The translations under genes were made by a program, and so were the position numbers. A stretch of 64,000 nt of DNA. Source: CAZWCE01 sp964632505. GTDB lineage: Bacteria; Planctomycetota; Planctomycetia; Pirellulales; Thermoguttaceae. The DNA is taken from NCBI GenBank assembly GCA_964632505.1, contig CAZWCE010000004.1, forward strand, positions 241,507 to 305,506, read 5' to 3'. Below are positions 11,101 to 19,469 of this stretch, piece by piece (position 1 is the stretch's first letter; the number at the start of each line of letters is the position of its first letter). The notes under the pieces were generated by a model that saw only the letters and a program-made list of their open reading frames with translations, did not search any database and was not told the DNA's origin.

Positions 11101-13670
11101 ACTTCGCCGCGCGGCCTTCGATGGCGTGGCTGACCGAAAAGTCACGTTTAGCGGCCCAAATCCTTCTGACTCTGGCCTATGTGATCGAGGTGGTGACGGT
11201 GCGCCGGTATTTCGTTCACACCCCGGAGGCCGATGCGATGGCGTTCCGGCTGATCGCCATGATGCTGGCCGCCCTTTGCCCGGTGACTCTCTTGGTGCGA
11301 TGGACGTTGGATCGGCATTCGTACCTGAGTAGGCTCCTTTTCCGGCAAGGGATTTTGTTCGGTCTGGTCGCCCTGCCCTTCGCACTCGTCTGGTGCAATG
11401 CTCTCGGCTACGGCGTGCTCTCGGGGATCCAGCTTGCGGTGGTCCTCTTCCTGCTGGGGTTTGGGACACTGCTGCTGGCCGTCCAGGAGGAATCGCCGGT
11501 CGCGGCCGTGCTGGGGGCCGGGCTTTTCGTGGTTGCTTCGGGTCAATGGATCCTTCGCGTACCCGGAGAGGAAGGTCTTCCGATGGCGGTCCGCGTGCTC
11601 CTGACCGTTTCGCCGGCGCTGGCATGCTATGCGGTGATCAGTTGGCTTTTCGAGCGACTTCCCTCACTTTCGGTGCCGAAGATGGCGTTGTTCTCGTCGT
11701 CCGAATCCCGCTTCTCGCTCTCGGCCGTCATGGCGCTGGGCACATGCGTTGCCCTGGGATCGGCCCTGGGCCTCGGTACGGGGAGCTACCTGCTCTTTCC
11801 GGCGGTCTTCTGGCAGCCGGATGCGTTTTGCGGATGGGGCGCACTGGCGGCGGTCGTGGCCGTTGCTTTGAAGATCGTCGATCGAGACCGGCGGCTGCTC
11901 CCTTCGATGGTGTACATTTTGATCGTATCGTGTCTATTGGGCATTCTCCCATTCGTGCCCACCGATCATTTCTGGCAGCGGTGGTGGTACTTGGGCCTGC
12001 TGGGAACGGCGATGGCGTACCTGCCGGTCGGTTTGCTCGTATCTCTGGCTTCGTGGGGACGGTTACGGACCATTTGGCGGGAGCAACCCGGTTCTCTCCA
12101 GTGGTGGCTCCAAGCGCATGTCGTACATATCCTACTGCTGATGGGCTGGTCCCTGGCGTTCCTCTTTGCCTCCTTCGGCGAAAATCCGATCCCCTGGTTC
12201 GATGGGGAGAATGTTCCGGCGGTCCGCGCCGCCGCGCCCCTTTGCCTGTTCCTACTGCTTCCCGCAACGGCTCTCCTTCAGGGGCGGAACGTGTTGAGAT
12301 TGCTCTACAAAGAACAGACCGTCGACGAACTCCACCTGCGAGAAGCCCCCAAACGGTTGCGTGAAACGGGCTGGACCCTCCTGACCATCGTCCTGGCCGA
12401 GACGTTCTGGTTGATGCTTCCGACGATGACTTTCACGGTGGAGCATATGGCGTGGCTGATCCTGGCGATCGTCCTGGTGCGGCTGTCGGCGGTGACGCTG
12501 GTCGAAAAGATACTTGCCACGACCGGCGCCGCCCCGCCCCGCTGGTATCGCCCTTGGCATCATACGGGGCTCTCTCTGAAAAGCTCCTTCGATCTGGCGA
12601 TCGTGTTCGCCACCGCCGGGACGCTTCTGTTGGAAAGCAACCAGGTATTCCAGCGTGGTGAGGAAGTGGGCGATTTTTCGGTCGTGTGGTTGAGCCTGGT
12701 GCTGCTCGGCATCGTCTCGGGGCTCATCCGTCACGCGATCCTGCTTGCCGAAAAAAAATCCGGCCAGGCGTTGCGGAAAGCGGAAGGGTTCGTGTACCTT
12801 GCCGAAGGAGTCGGTTTGCTCTGCTTCTATCACCTCTGGCTCTGCCGGCCTTGGCTGTTCGAATTGGGAATCCTCGAAGAATACTGGGCCTACGTGGTTT
12901 TGGGGATTGCCTACACGGGGGTCGCACTGGCGGAACTGTTCCGTCGACAAAACGTGGCGGTGCTGGTTCGCCCGCTGGAGATCACCGTCATGTTCCTCCC
13001 GCTGGTGAGCCTCGCGGGGCAGTGGAGCTCGCCGGCGGCCTGGTTTTTAATCGCCTTCTTCTACGGCATCATCGCGCACCAACGACGTTCGCTGAAGCTG
13101 TTGTTCTTCGCCATTTTCCTGGGGAATATCGGTCTTTGGCTGCTCTGGCATCAATGGGACCTGGAGCTCGTCGATTATCCTCAACTCTGGTTCATGCCGC
13201 TTGCGTTGATCCTCTTGATCACCGAAGCGATTCTCCGCCGGCACCTCGAACCGGGAGTCGCCAAAACACTCCGGTGGCTCGGTTTGGCGGGGGTGTATCT
13301 GCCCTCGGCGCTGAAGTTCTACCAGACGCTCGGCACCTCGATCGCCATGCCCCTGGTGCTGATCGGCATCTCGATCGCCGGAATCGTGGTTGGTTTCATG
13401 ATGCGTGTCCGGTCGTTCATCCTCGTCGGCATCGTTTCGATCCTGATGGTGATCGGCACGATGATCCAATACGCCTATGTCGATCTCGATCAGACCTGGG
13501 TTCTCTGGGTCGCCTGCATCGTACTCGGGTTTCTCATTCTCACCTTCTTCGCCTGGTTCGAGCGGAACCGGGACCGGTTGCTCACGCACTTGCGGCAGTT
13601 CAAAGAATGGGACAACCGGCGTCGGGAAGAGACGCAGGAGAAGAGCGAGACGGAATCGGCCCGCGAATAA
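8121..13670 (+). CDS. Giant polytopic membrane protein of unknown function
   Basis: 1849 residues. A single hydrophobic segment at residues 1-25 is followed by a soluble, charged and proline-rich stretch (about 40-195), then an almost unbroken series of hydrophobic helices to residue about 1815 (several dozen; I did not count them exactly), and a basic/acidic C-terminal tail rich in Arg and Glu. There are no obvious catalytic motifs, ATP-binding loops or extracellular domains. The overall plan resembles very large uncharacterised membrane proteins of the DUF2339/DUF2157 type, but I cannot confirm homology. The start has a good GGGAGGGA site. It is apparently monocistronic and convergent with the dehydrogenase that follows. 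Confidence 0.85.
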   Translation: METLLFLLFIATPVLLGLAFFWYLTWSSIYALFRELFSRKRRFSSDDAVSRSRLEASLRRDSQLAQEYRVLIRWLERMRGEGLIDPEEGASLRENSHRWIIEHSSFLPSDSEAAPRPAREEKSRHGLSGIGSGESTEKGSPRAAFHEDEEPVMAEVVEAQPMEPVRPSMEPFPEKQPAASKEPREPFREKIRRFMESHDMYWAEVVSVFLGIVLIVGPSIALMINFWQFLTSYPFFRPVLFTLIALGTFGIGFFLKYRWQLKKTGTVFLTIGTLLAPVLLVAMLRLVNLDFQGDRFVLEQDFRHQFWTFGGSFIFSVTAFILVYLSGKTFLDANRTTHAALALATVAAPFSLFGITAILSKISVESGGGEPLLRGFLGPIDGDTSQFVIILLGPSLCFLISSLVMAAGESGIQARRFGTRVPDDEEKPTWKDRLDVALRQSRRSLVFLGFGGFSTIIALVGLSFILSGEVRPTAASFWWLESIRVLALSIALVAIPVLLTGQVVFREMGRCRTREVEAYEDRRALDVMQTLGAFIALLAIALQLLALGAVWPHPVPMLLVTGVALFPILMITFRDDFAPADIAAMILTVWVVMTTLYAFHCGWAIETGRIGSVWEGYTRPLQATGLFAVAVLLGAISEGLFRQRRRDDLPVDLSRPKRFAVGAALVGALSLAMTIRLEASAGSFETWQAAWIWSIAGILTLLGVLRWSHRSLAFFGFALSAIGSVLLLIAIWPECFANYIILQDFTHPRLIFSEHVFWSLSLAVEATLLVGLSIGLRKLLSTSPEAPEDARRNRIDAYARGAFPVGLVLVGLSFLGWFGTMSHYPNSWFSFLPPLLLIGSLSAVAFTRGRPWFTYPSLGVGFLLIYDLLVDPQISLDRYWAPLFPMNEPPATALLVFATLCLIAGGTILQGIRLPVRKKRSGREDGEKRHGTLVENFGEPMMHAAISATLVFFFVYAFGAARHWVMTGYLAEYEQLFALETAWLAGLLIGLSFYFAARPSMAWLTEKSRLAAQILLTLAYVIEVVTVRRYFVHTPEADAMAFRLIAMMLAALCPVTLLVRWTLDRHSYLSRLLFRQGILFGLVALPFALVWCNALGYGVLSGIQLAVVLFLLGFGTLLLAVQEESPVAAVLGAGLFVVASGQWILRVPGEEGLPMAVRVLLTVSPALACYAVISWLFERLPSLSVPKMALFSSSESRFSLSAVMALGTCVALGSALGLGTGSYLLFPAVFWQPDAFCGWGALAAVVAVALKIVDRDRRLLPSMVYILIVSCLLGILPFVPTDHFWQRWWYLGLLGTAMAYLPVGLLVSLASWGRLRTIWREQPGSLQWWLQAHVVHILLLMGWSLAFLFASFGENPIPWFDGENVPAVRAAAPLCLFLLLPATALLQGRNVLRLLYKEQTVDELHLREAPKRLRETGWTLLTIVLAETFWLMLPTMTFTVEHMAWLILAIVLVRLSAVTLVEKILATTGAAPPRWYRPWHHTGLSLKSSFDLAIVFATAGTLLLESNQVFQRGEEVGDFSVVWLSLVLLGIVSGLIRHAILLAEKKSGQALRKAEGFVYLAEGVGLLCFYHLWLCRPWLFELGILEEYWAYVVLGIAYTGVALAELFRRQNVAVLVRPLEITVMFLPLVSLAGQWSSPAAWFLIAFFYGIIAHQRRSLKLLFFAIFLGNIGLWLLWHQWDLELVDYPQLWFMPLALILLITEAILRRHLEPGVAKTLRWLGLAGVYLPSALKFYQTLGTSIAMPLVLIGISIAGIVVGFMMRVRSFILVGIVSILMVIGTMIQYAYVDLDQTWVLWVACIVLGFLILTFFAWFERNRDRLLTHLRQFKEWDNRRREETQEKSETESARE

Positions 13671-13694
13671 ATCATGAAAAAAGGAATCGGTCGA

Positions 13695-14816
13695 CTACGC
13701 CGAAGACGTTTCGCTCTCGGGCAGTTCGATGATCGCCTTGATGATTTCTTCCCCGTAATCGGCGTTGATTCGAAACGCCTCCTCGGCCCGTCTCAGTGAA
13801 AAACGGTGGGTGATGAGCGGTTCCAGCTCCACCCCCCATTTCTCGACCAGCTCAATCGCTCGGGGATAAGTGTGTTTCATACGGCGGACCATCAGGAGCG
13901 TCAGCCCCTTGCGGCGTCCGGCGGAGTGGCGGAAAAGGACCCGGTCGTCCGGATCGATCCCCACCAAAAGCACCTTGCCCCCATGAGCGGCCATCTCGAC
14001 GGCCTGCTCGGCCGCGATTCCTCCGTGAGCCGCCTCGATGGCGATGTCGACGCCCCGAGAGCCGGTCGCCTTCAAGACGGCCGCCGGCGCATCCTCCTCT
14101 TCAGGACAAATGACTTCGTCGGCACCGAGCTCCAGGGCCATTTCCCGTCGCCAAGAAAGAGGCTCGACGACAAAGATCGGATGACAACCGGCGATGCGGA
14201 GCGCTTGGAGAATACAGAGACCGATCGGGCCCGCCCCCAGCACGACCGCCGACTGACCGAGGCGGACCTTCGCCAAATCGATCGTGTGAATCGCCACACC
14301 CAGCGGTTCCAGCAGCGGGATGCAGGCATCGCTGATCGAATCGGGAACGGGAAAGCAGTTTTCCACCGGCAGGGACATCCACTGGGTCAACGCTCCCTGG
14401 GTGGGCCAAAGTCCGCAGAAGGGCAGATCGATGCAGAGGTTCGGGTCGCCCCGCAGACACCACTCGCACTTGCCGCAAGGAAAAGCCGGATCGACCGCCA
14501 CGCGCGTCCCCGGCGGCATCGGCGTGCACTGTCCGTTGTTCTCCTTGACATTGATTGCTTCGACCTTGCCGCCGAATTCATGCCCCAGGACCAGCGGACC
14601 CTCCAGCGAGGTGTCGCCGATCTTCGCGTGACGGTAAACGTGCAGGTCGGATCCGCAGACCGCCACGGCGGTGACCTTCAGAAGCAGTTGCCCTTCGCCG
14701 GGCGCTTCGGGTAAAGGAATCGTATCGATGCGCAAATCGCTCGGGCCGTGCAGCCGCGCGGCCAGCATTTCATGGGCATTTCGTTCGGAATGTTTCATCG
14801 GGAAACCTGGTTGCAT
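13695..14816 (-). CDS. Zinc-dependent medium-chain alcohol dehydrogenase (threonine/sorbitol dehydrogenase-like)
   Basis: 373 residues from the first ATG; starts at 14798 or 14768 are also possible because none has a good Shine-Dalgarno site. Catalytic zinc ligands are C54 (VCGSD), H79 and E80 (GHEFGG). The structural zinc site is C114, C117, C120 and C128. The NAD(P)-binding Rossmann motif GAGPIG is at 194-199. This is a cytosolic MDR enzyme oxidising a polyol, sugar or amino alcohol; the substrate cannot be inferred. It is a single gene, convergent with the giant membrane protein gene (24 nt apart). Confidence 0.85.
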   Translation of the reverse strand: MQPGFPMKHSERNAHEMLAARLHGPSDLRIDTIPLPEAPGEGQLLLKVTAVAVCGSDLHVYRHAKIGDTSLEGPLVLGHEFGGKVEAINVKENNGQCTPMPPGTRVAVDPAFPCGKCEWCLRGDPNLCIDLPFCGLWPTQGALTQWMSLPVENCFPVPDSISDACIPLLEPLGVAIHTIDLAKVRLGQSAVVLGAGPIGLCILQALRIAGCHPIFVVEPLSWRREMALELGADEVICPEEEDAPAAVLKATGSRGVDIAIEAAHGGIAAEQAVEMAAHGGKVLLVGIDPDDRVLFRHSAGRRKGLTLLMVRRMKHTYPRAIELVEKWGVELEPLITHRFSLRRAEEAFRINADYGEEIIKAIIELPESETSSA

Positions 14817-14963
14817 CCGAGAGGAAAAGAGGAGGGGAGGGGAGGCGGATCGGCCCCTCGGTCTGGTAAATGCACCTTACCACATTTTTCGAAAAGCGAC
14901 CAGCCCGTGGAGGCTTGGGCGCCATCGCAAGACGAGCATGCCGACCGTGGAACAATAGGGAGA

Positions 14964-17120
14964 CTAACGATAGAAGCGGTTGCCGAGAACACATTCGCCT
15001 AAAAGCAAAAACGCCAGCAGCAGGGCCGCTATCGGGAAAAGTTCTCGGCCGACCCGCTGTTCACTCAGTCCTACCTCGATCTCCTCCCGCCGGCTTGCCG
15101 GCCGATAGCGGTCTTCGCCGAAAAACTCCCCCAGTCGCTCCGAAGAGATCCGCGCGAGGTCGAACTGTTCGGGAGGATAATTCACGCTGAAGCCGGTGTC
15201 GAGCCGGTCCCGACCCCCGCCGGCACGCAAACGGTAATTGCCGACCTGTTCGGTCGATGGAATCACCAGACGCTGCGTTTCTCCCTGCGGGGTCACCCGG
15301 ACCTCCACGCCATCGGGCAATGTCATCACGCAGGAGACGAGGTCGGGATGCTCCTTCAGCGGAATCACGGCGGCTTGACCGGTCAGGTAGTTGAAATGCA
15401 GATCACCGGCCCCGACGAGCGTCCGCGCGATGCCGTCGACCAGGACGACGAACACCCACGAAGCATCGCTGACCGGGAGCAAGTTCCAGGGACGACCGGA
15501 AGGAGAATCGGAAACCGGAGTGGTCATCGTCAACACGGTTCCCCGGCCGACGGGGCGCACCAAGAGGGCGGGCCGACCGTCGTTGTAGGAAGCGCTCACC
15601 TCGGTCCCCTCGGCCAATTCCCCCAGTTGCCAGTACCGGTAGATCGGCAGCGCCTCCCAGGGAACAGTTTCCTGGATACTCCGAAACGAAGATAGAATGG
15701 GGCTCTGATAATCGTCGGGCATGATCCGGAACGGTTCGACGGATGCCCGAGCCTGGAGGACCGGTTCGCCTGCGAGGAGCGCCAGCGCGGAATCGGAAGC
15801 GAACGCATCGAGGGGAGTGGCCTGCCGCCCGAGGAAGATGCCCAGGCCGTTTCCCCGGGCCGCGTAATCGCCGAGCTTCTTCCACATGCCCGCGGGAAGG
15901 GGAGGGGGATCGAGCAGGAGGACGGCATGATATTTCCCCAGCTCCTCTTGCGTCAATTGATCCATGGGAATGGTCGTTACCTGGAAGGGGGCTTCGCCCG
16001 AGAGTCGCAACGCTCTGGGTTCCAGTGCCTGGCGCACGTAGACGGCGTGGCGGTCGACCGGTTCCGGGGCGGCCAACAACACCCGCCAGGGCGACTGCAC
16101 CTGAAGCGTGAACCAGCGACGGTTATCCGAGGGGAGGGGATCTTGAGTGATAAAACGTACATATCCTTGATGCATGCCTTCTTCCAGTCCGGAGAGATGA
16201 AACATCGCCCGGCGCCGGGCATTTCCGGCGGGAAAGTCGATCGTCTGATTGCCGCGTTTGCGTGCCTTGGCCGGATTGTTCGGTTCCAACGGGTCGGCCA
16301 GCAGCAACTCCACCTGGCGGGTTTCGGGTTCCTCTCCTTGCCGGAAGAGTTCGGCTTCGATTCGAAACGGGGTTTTCGCGGGCAAAACTTCGCCGGAAAG
16401 CTGTATCGAGGCGATGCCTGCGTCGGAAGCCTCTTCCCGGCCCACATCGATCACATAGACGCCCAGGTCCGGTTGCGATTCGATTCGAGCCGCCAGACGC
16501 GGAGCCAGATCCTTCGGCCATCCCGGTTCCGTCAGGTCGGTCAATACGTAGAGTTCTTTTCGGTGGAGTTCGCTTTCTTCGAGCAGCTTCAGGGCCGAGT
16601 CGACCGAGTCGGCGACCGGGCGTCCGCCGGGCGTGCCGGAGAGACGCTCGATGCGGTCCTCGGCGGCGCGGAGATCGACCTGGTATGCCGCCGGAGCTCT
16701 CCTTCCCGTGAGCACCGCGACGCGGCTTTGGCGCGGAAGACGCGGGAGGATCCACTTGCCGAACTGCCGGGCCTCTTCCAGGCAGGTACGGTTTTCGTGG
16801 AGGTAGTCCATCCGGACCGAGGTGTCGAAGACCATCGCCGCCGCGATGGGCGCCTCTCGGCTGCCGAGCGAACCGGAGAACTTCACCACCGGTCGGGCCA
16901 TGGCCAATCCCAGAAGCAGTAAGACGAGCATCCGCATGGCCAGAAGCAGAAAATGACGCAGGCGAAACTTGCGGCGGTTCACTTCCTTGCGTTGCTTGAC
17001 CAGTCGCAAGGCGGGAAAGACCACCCGGCTGGGTCGACCGCGCATCGTCAAATGCAAGATGACCGGAATCGCCATCGCCGCGGCTCCGGCGGCCAGGAAG
17101 GAAAGCGAAACGAACGTCAT
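14964..17120 (-). CDS. BatA N-terminal domain membrane protein with VWA-like region
   Basis: 718 residues. The N-terminal 80 residues match the BatA/aerotolerance-regulator domain: a hydrophobic helix, the basic FPALRLVKQRKE linker and a second membrane helix (residues 57-75). A von Willebrand A-like region follows with VFDTSVRM at 98-105; the MIDAS serine pattern DxSxS is altered to DTSVR. A long periplasmic part and a C-terminal helix (ELFPIAALLLAFLLL) complete it. The start is firm: AGGAGGTGA, which contains the stop codon of the DUF58 gene, sits 5 nt upstream. It is the third gene of a moxR-DUF58-BatA operon. Confidence 0.85.
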   Translation of the reverse strand: MTFVSLSFLAAGAAAMAIPVILHLTMRGRPSRVVFPALRLVKQRKEVNRRKFRLRHFLLLAMRMLVLLLLGLAMARPVVKFSGSLGSREAPIAAAMVFDTSVRMDYLHENRTCLEEARQFGKWILPRLPRQSRVAVLTGRRAPAAYQVDLRAAEDRIERLSGTPGGRPVADSVDSALKLLEESELHRKELYVLTDLTEPGWPKDLAPRLAARIESQPDLGVYVIDVGREEASDAGIASIQLSGEVLPAKTPFRIEAELFRQGEEPETRQVELLLADPLEPNNPAKARKRGNQTIDFPAGNARRRAMFHLSGLEEGMHQGYVRFITQDPLPSDNRRWFTLQVQSPWRVLLAAPEPVDRHAVYVRQALEPRALRLSGEAPFQVTTIPMDQLTQEELGKYHAVLLLDPPPLPAGMWKKLGDYAARGNGLGIFLGRQATPLDAFASDSALALLAGEPVLQARASVEPFRIMPDDYQSPILSSFRSIQETVPWEALPIYRYWQLGELAEGTEVSASYNDGRPALLVRPVGRGTVLTMTTPVSDSPSGRPWNLLPVSDASWVFVVLVDGIARTLVGAGDLHFNYLTGQAAVIPLKEHPDLVSCVMTLPDGVEVRVTPQGETQRLVIPSTEQVGNYRLRAGGGRDRLDTGFSVNYPPEQFDLARISSERLGEFFGEDRYRPASRREEIEVGLSEQRVGRELFPIAALLLAFLLLGECVLGNRFYR

Positions 17121-17124
17121 CGGG

Positions 17125-18018
17125 TCACCTCCTGATGCTTCGGGTGACCAGATATTCGGTCAGTGCCTTGTCGAATTGAACGCTGGTATCGAGCTCGACG
17201 AAATCGATGCCCATCTGGGAGCACTCACGGCGGTAGGTTCCGCGAAACGCTTCCAACTCCTCCAGGTAATCGCGTCGGAGGGCGTCGGCGTCGACCTTCA
17301 GACTCTCGGCGCTCTCCGGTTCTTCCAACTCGACCGTTCCGTGAAAGGGGAACTTCACCTCGGCCTCATCGAGGATTTGGAAGAGGATGACGTCGTGTCC
17401 GGCATGACGCAATCGGTGCAAACTCCGCATAATCGACTCGGGATCGCCGAGCAGGTCGGAAAAGATCATCACCAGGCTGGTGTGGCGGAGCATGGCTGCG
17501 ACCTGAAACAGCGACGCGGCGACGTCGGTCGGCCGGTCCGGTTGAAGCTGGGAGAGAAGAGAGAGAATCGTCCCCAGTTGCGAACGTTTCGACTTCGGGG
17601 CGATGCTCCGCCGGATCTTGTCGTCGAAGGTCATCAGTCCGACCGGGTCCTGCTGGTGGATCATCAAGTAGCAGAGAGCCGCCGCCAGGCAAATGCTGTA
17701 ATCGAACTTCGTCAACTCCTGCCGGTAGGTGTAGCCCATCGAGCGGCTCGTGTCGACCACCAGATAACCGGTGAGATTCGTCTCCGCCTCGAACTTCTTG
17801 ACGTAGTACTTGTCGGTCTTCGCGTAGATGAGCCAGTCGATATCCTTTGGGTCGTCGCCGGGGGTGTACTTCCGGTGTTCGCTGAATTCGACCGAGAACC
17901 CCTGCAGCGGGCTGGCGTGAAGGCCGTGCATGAATCCCTTGACGATGAACTGGGCGCGCAGATCGAGCCGCTTGATCTGTCGGATGACGTCCGGTTTCAG
18001 ATAGCGTTCGACACTCAT
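17125..18018 (-). CDS. DUF58 domain protein
   Basis: 297 residues from the ATG at 18018. The open frame extends to 18183, but the extra 55 residues look unlike protein and DUF58 proteins begin near SVERYLKPDVIRQIKRLDL. The family signature YTPGDDPKDIDWLIYAKTDKY is present near residues 51-70, and a canonical MIDAS-type DTSRS at 89-93. DUF58 proteins act with MoxR ATPases in envelope stress and protein maturation; the biochemical role is unresolved. It lies between moxR (190 nt upstream) and the BatA-like gene (4 nt downstream). Confidence 0.88.
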   Translation of the reverse strand: MSVERYLKPDVIRQIKRLDLRAQFIVKGFMHGLHASPLQGFSVEFSEHRKYTPGDDPKDIDWLIYAKTDKYYVKKFEAETNLTGYLVVDTSRSMGYTYRQELTKFDYSICLAAALCYLMIHQQDPVGLMTFDDKIRRSIAPKSKRSQLGTILSLLSQLQPDRPTDVAASLFQVAAMLRHTSLVMIFSDLLGDPESIMRSLHRLRHAGHDVILFQILDEAEVKFPFHGTVELEEPESAESLKVDADALRRDYLEELEAFRGTYRRECSQMGIDFVELDTSVQFDKALTEYLVTRSIRR

Positions 18019-18207
18019 CGGGGATACTCTTTCGATCGGTCTGACGACCAGGGCGGGAAAGCTGGGAAAGACGACGTCGGCCGACGCCATCGAGCATGAT
18101 TCATGTCCGCATAAGTACTGAGCCCTTGGGTCGTGCATGGATCTCCGCAGAGCCGCACTTCCCGATGGCCGCTCTAGGGTCACGATGATTGAGGCGACGC
18201 TCCACCT

Positions 18208-19263
<1,056 letters not shown>

Positions 19264-19370
19264 TTGCCTTGCACGATTTCCGCCGGTTTCGGCGCATTGG
19301 GGGGTTGAGCGAAATCCGCCGACTTTTCGATCCCGGAAAGAAAATGGCGGGTTGGTGAACGATCCGGGGA

Positions 19371-19387
19371 GTATTATATTATATAGC
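19371..19387. promoter_or_regulatory. AT-rich divergent promoter candidate
   Basis: The 206-base gap between moxR (minus) and the DUF4159 gene (plus) contains an isolated A/T-only block able to supply TATAAT-like -10 elements on both strands. No convincing -35 boxes were found, so this is a position for the promoters rather than a mapped pair. Confidence 0.35.
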
Positions 19388-19469
19388 CTATGATTCGCGG
19401 CGTCTGAAGGAGCCCTCCCGAAAACGCCCGGAAATAACCTTTCTCTCTGTTCTATGGGGTGTTTGTTCC

